A DNA stretch of 6,700 nucleotides. Source: CBDCWA01 sp046048295. GTDB lineage: Bacteria; Pseudomonadota; Alphaproteobacteria; Rhizobiales; Hyphomicrobiaceae. The DNA is taken from NCBI GenBank assembly GCA_046048295.1, contig JBJOGJ010000218.1, positions 1 through 6,700 of the forward strand, written 5' to 3'. This document shows positions 5,972 to 6,700 of the stretch, piece after piece (position 1 is the stretch's first letter; each line of letters opens with the position of its first letter). The notes below the pieces were generated by a model. That model made no database searches. It worked only from the letters and a program-made list of their open reading frames with translations, and was not told the origin of the DNA. The translations under genes and the position numbers were made by a program.

Positions 5972-6700
5972 CTTCCTATGAGGACGCCTGCGGCAAATAC
6001 GATCAATCCCCCGATAACGACTTCGAAGGCAGCGCGCAGGAACTTGGTGTCCAAATAGCGTGCCCTGATCCAGGCGATGATCCAAAGCTCGACCAACACC
6101 ACGACTATCGCGAGCGAGGTCGCCGTCCAGAAGTCGGTAATCAGATACGGCAACGTGTGACCGACGCCGCCGATCGTCGTCATAAGACCGGTGATTATGC
6201 CACGTACCAATGGGCGACCCCGGCCGGTCAATTCGCCGTCATCGGAAAGTGCTTCTGCGAAGCCCATGGAGATTCCGGCGCCAACCGACGCCGCCATGCC
6301 GACGAGAAAAGTTTCCCAGCTATTGTGTGTGGCGAAGGCGGCTGCGAACAATGGGGCGAGCGTCGAGACGGAGCCATCCATCAAGCCGGCGAGGCCCGGT
6401 TGGACGACCTGCAGCACGAAGACCCTGCGCTGGGTTTCACTTTCTGCGTTTCGTGCGTCCTTGGTCAGATGCGTTTCGCCAAGCCTTACGGCCAAACTTT
6501 CATGGCGCCGTTCCGCCGCTGCCAGGTCGCCGAGCAGTTTTCGCATTTCGACATCCGTCGACTTTGCGAGCGCCCGTTCGTAGAAATGCCGCGTTTCGTA
6601 TTCGATTGTTTCTGCCTGCTGGCGGACCTTGTCGAGGCCGAGTGGGCGGACCATCCAGATCGGTTCATGCTTGATGAAGCCGCGTACGTCCTCACGTCTT
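5965..6700 (-). CDS. mbfA: MbfA-like erythrin-VIT iron transporter, 5' end outside the window
   Basis: This is a membrane-bound ferritin-like protein joined to a VIT1/CCC1 transporter domain. Characterised relatives in Agrobacterium and Bradyrhizobium export iron across the inner membrane and protect against iron and hydrogen peroxide. The frame is open to the right edge, so the visible 244 residues lack the N-terminus. An in-frame ATG at 6654 is internal: the codons before it read RREDVRGFIKHEPIW and run smoothly into the ferritin-like domain. That domain's second half is present, with QAETIEYETRHFYERA (about 28-43) and AAERRHESLA (61-70), which contains the iron-binding ExxH (E63, H66). Five membrane segments follow, at about 94-123, 130-151, 167-187, 192-214 and 220-243, with the VIT signatures GLMDGSVSTLAP (105-116) and AASVGAGISMGFAE (136-149). 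In relatives expression is controlled by Irr; the promoter lies outside. The symbol is assigned by domain layout. Confidence 0.9.
   Translation of the reverse strand, partial: RREDVRGFIKHEPIWMVRPLGLDKVRQQAETIEYETRHFYERALAKSTDVEMRKLLGDLAAAERRHESLAVRLGETHLTKDARNAESETQRRVFVLQVVQPGLAGLMDGSVSTLAPLFAAAFATHNSWETFLVGMAASVGAGISMGFAEALSDDGELTGRGRPLVRGIITGLMTTIGGVGHTLPYLITDFWTATSLAIVVVLVELWIIAWIRARYLDTKFLRAAFEVVIGGLIVFAAGVLIGSA

Overview
The window looks like a GC-rich alphaproteobacterial chromosome. The evidence is the sequence character of L35, L20, PheS and PheT, and a membrane-bound ferritin-like (MbfA/erythrin-VIT) iron protein of a type best known from Alphaproteobacteria. I cannot name the genus. 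No rRNA, tRNA, CRISPR array, insertion sequence or phage gene is visible.

Positions 62-5011, all on the + strand, form a translation cluster: rpmI (L35), rplT (L20), pheS (phenylalanyl-tRNA synthetase alpha), an unrecognised small membrane protein, then pheT (beta subunit). L35 and L20 are 50S subunit proteins. PheS and PheT form the alpha2-beta2 enzyme that charges tRNA-Phe. infC, which often precedes rpmI, is not recognisable in the first 61 bases. The main departure from the usual order is the 185-residue multi-pass membrane protein at 1941-2498, which separates pheS from pheT. All genes in this block are separated by only 63-83 bases and no convincing internal terminator is seen, so co-transcription is likely (inference).

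Positions 5012-5158 are a convergent junction with two small inverted repeats and no gene. From 5159 to the right edge both genes are on the - strand. An XRE/Cro-type helix-turn-helix regulator with an unrecognised C-terminal half is preceded, in its direction of transcription, by an MbfA-like gene that runs off the window. The latter joins a ferritin-like di-iron domain to a five-helix VIT1/CCC1 membrane domain; characterised relatives export iron and protect against iron and peroxide stress. The 173-base gap between them holds an AT-rich likely promoter region, a perfect 17-base palindrome across the mbfA stop codon, and a 7-base direct repeat at the regulator's start.

No stretch longer than 300 bases lacks a gene. 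I see no clear undescribed multi-gene system. The items most worth a second look are the membrane protein between pheS and pheT, and the palindrome and repeats around the regulator.
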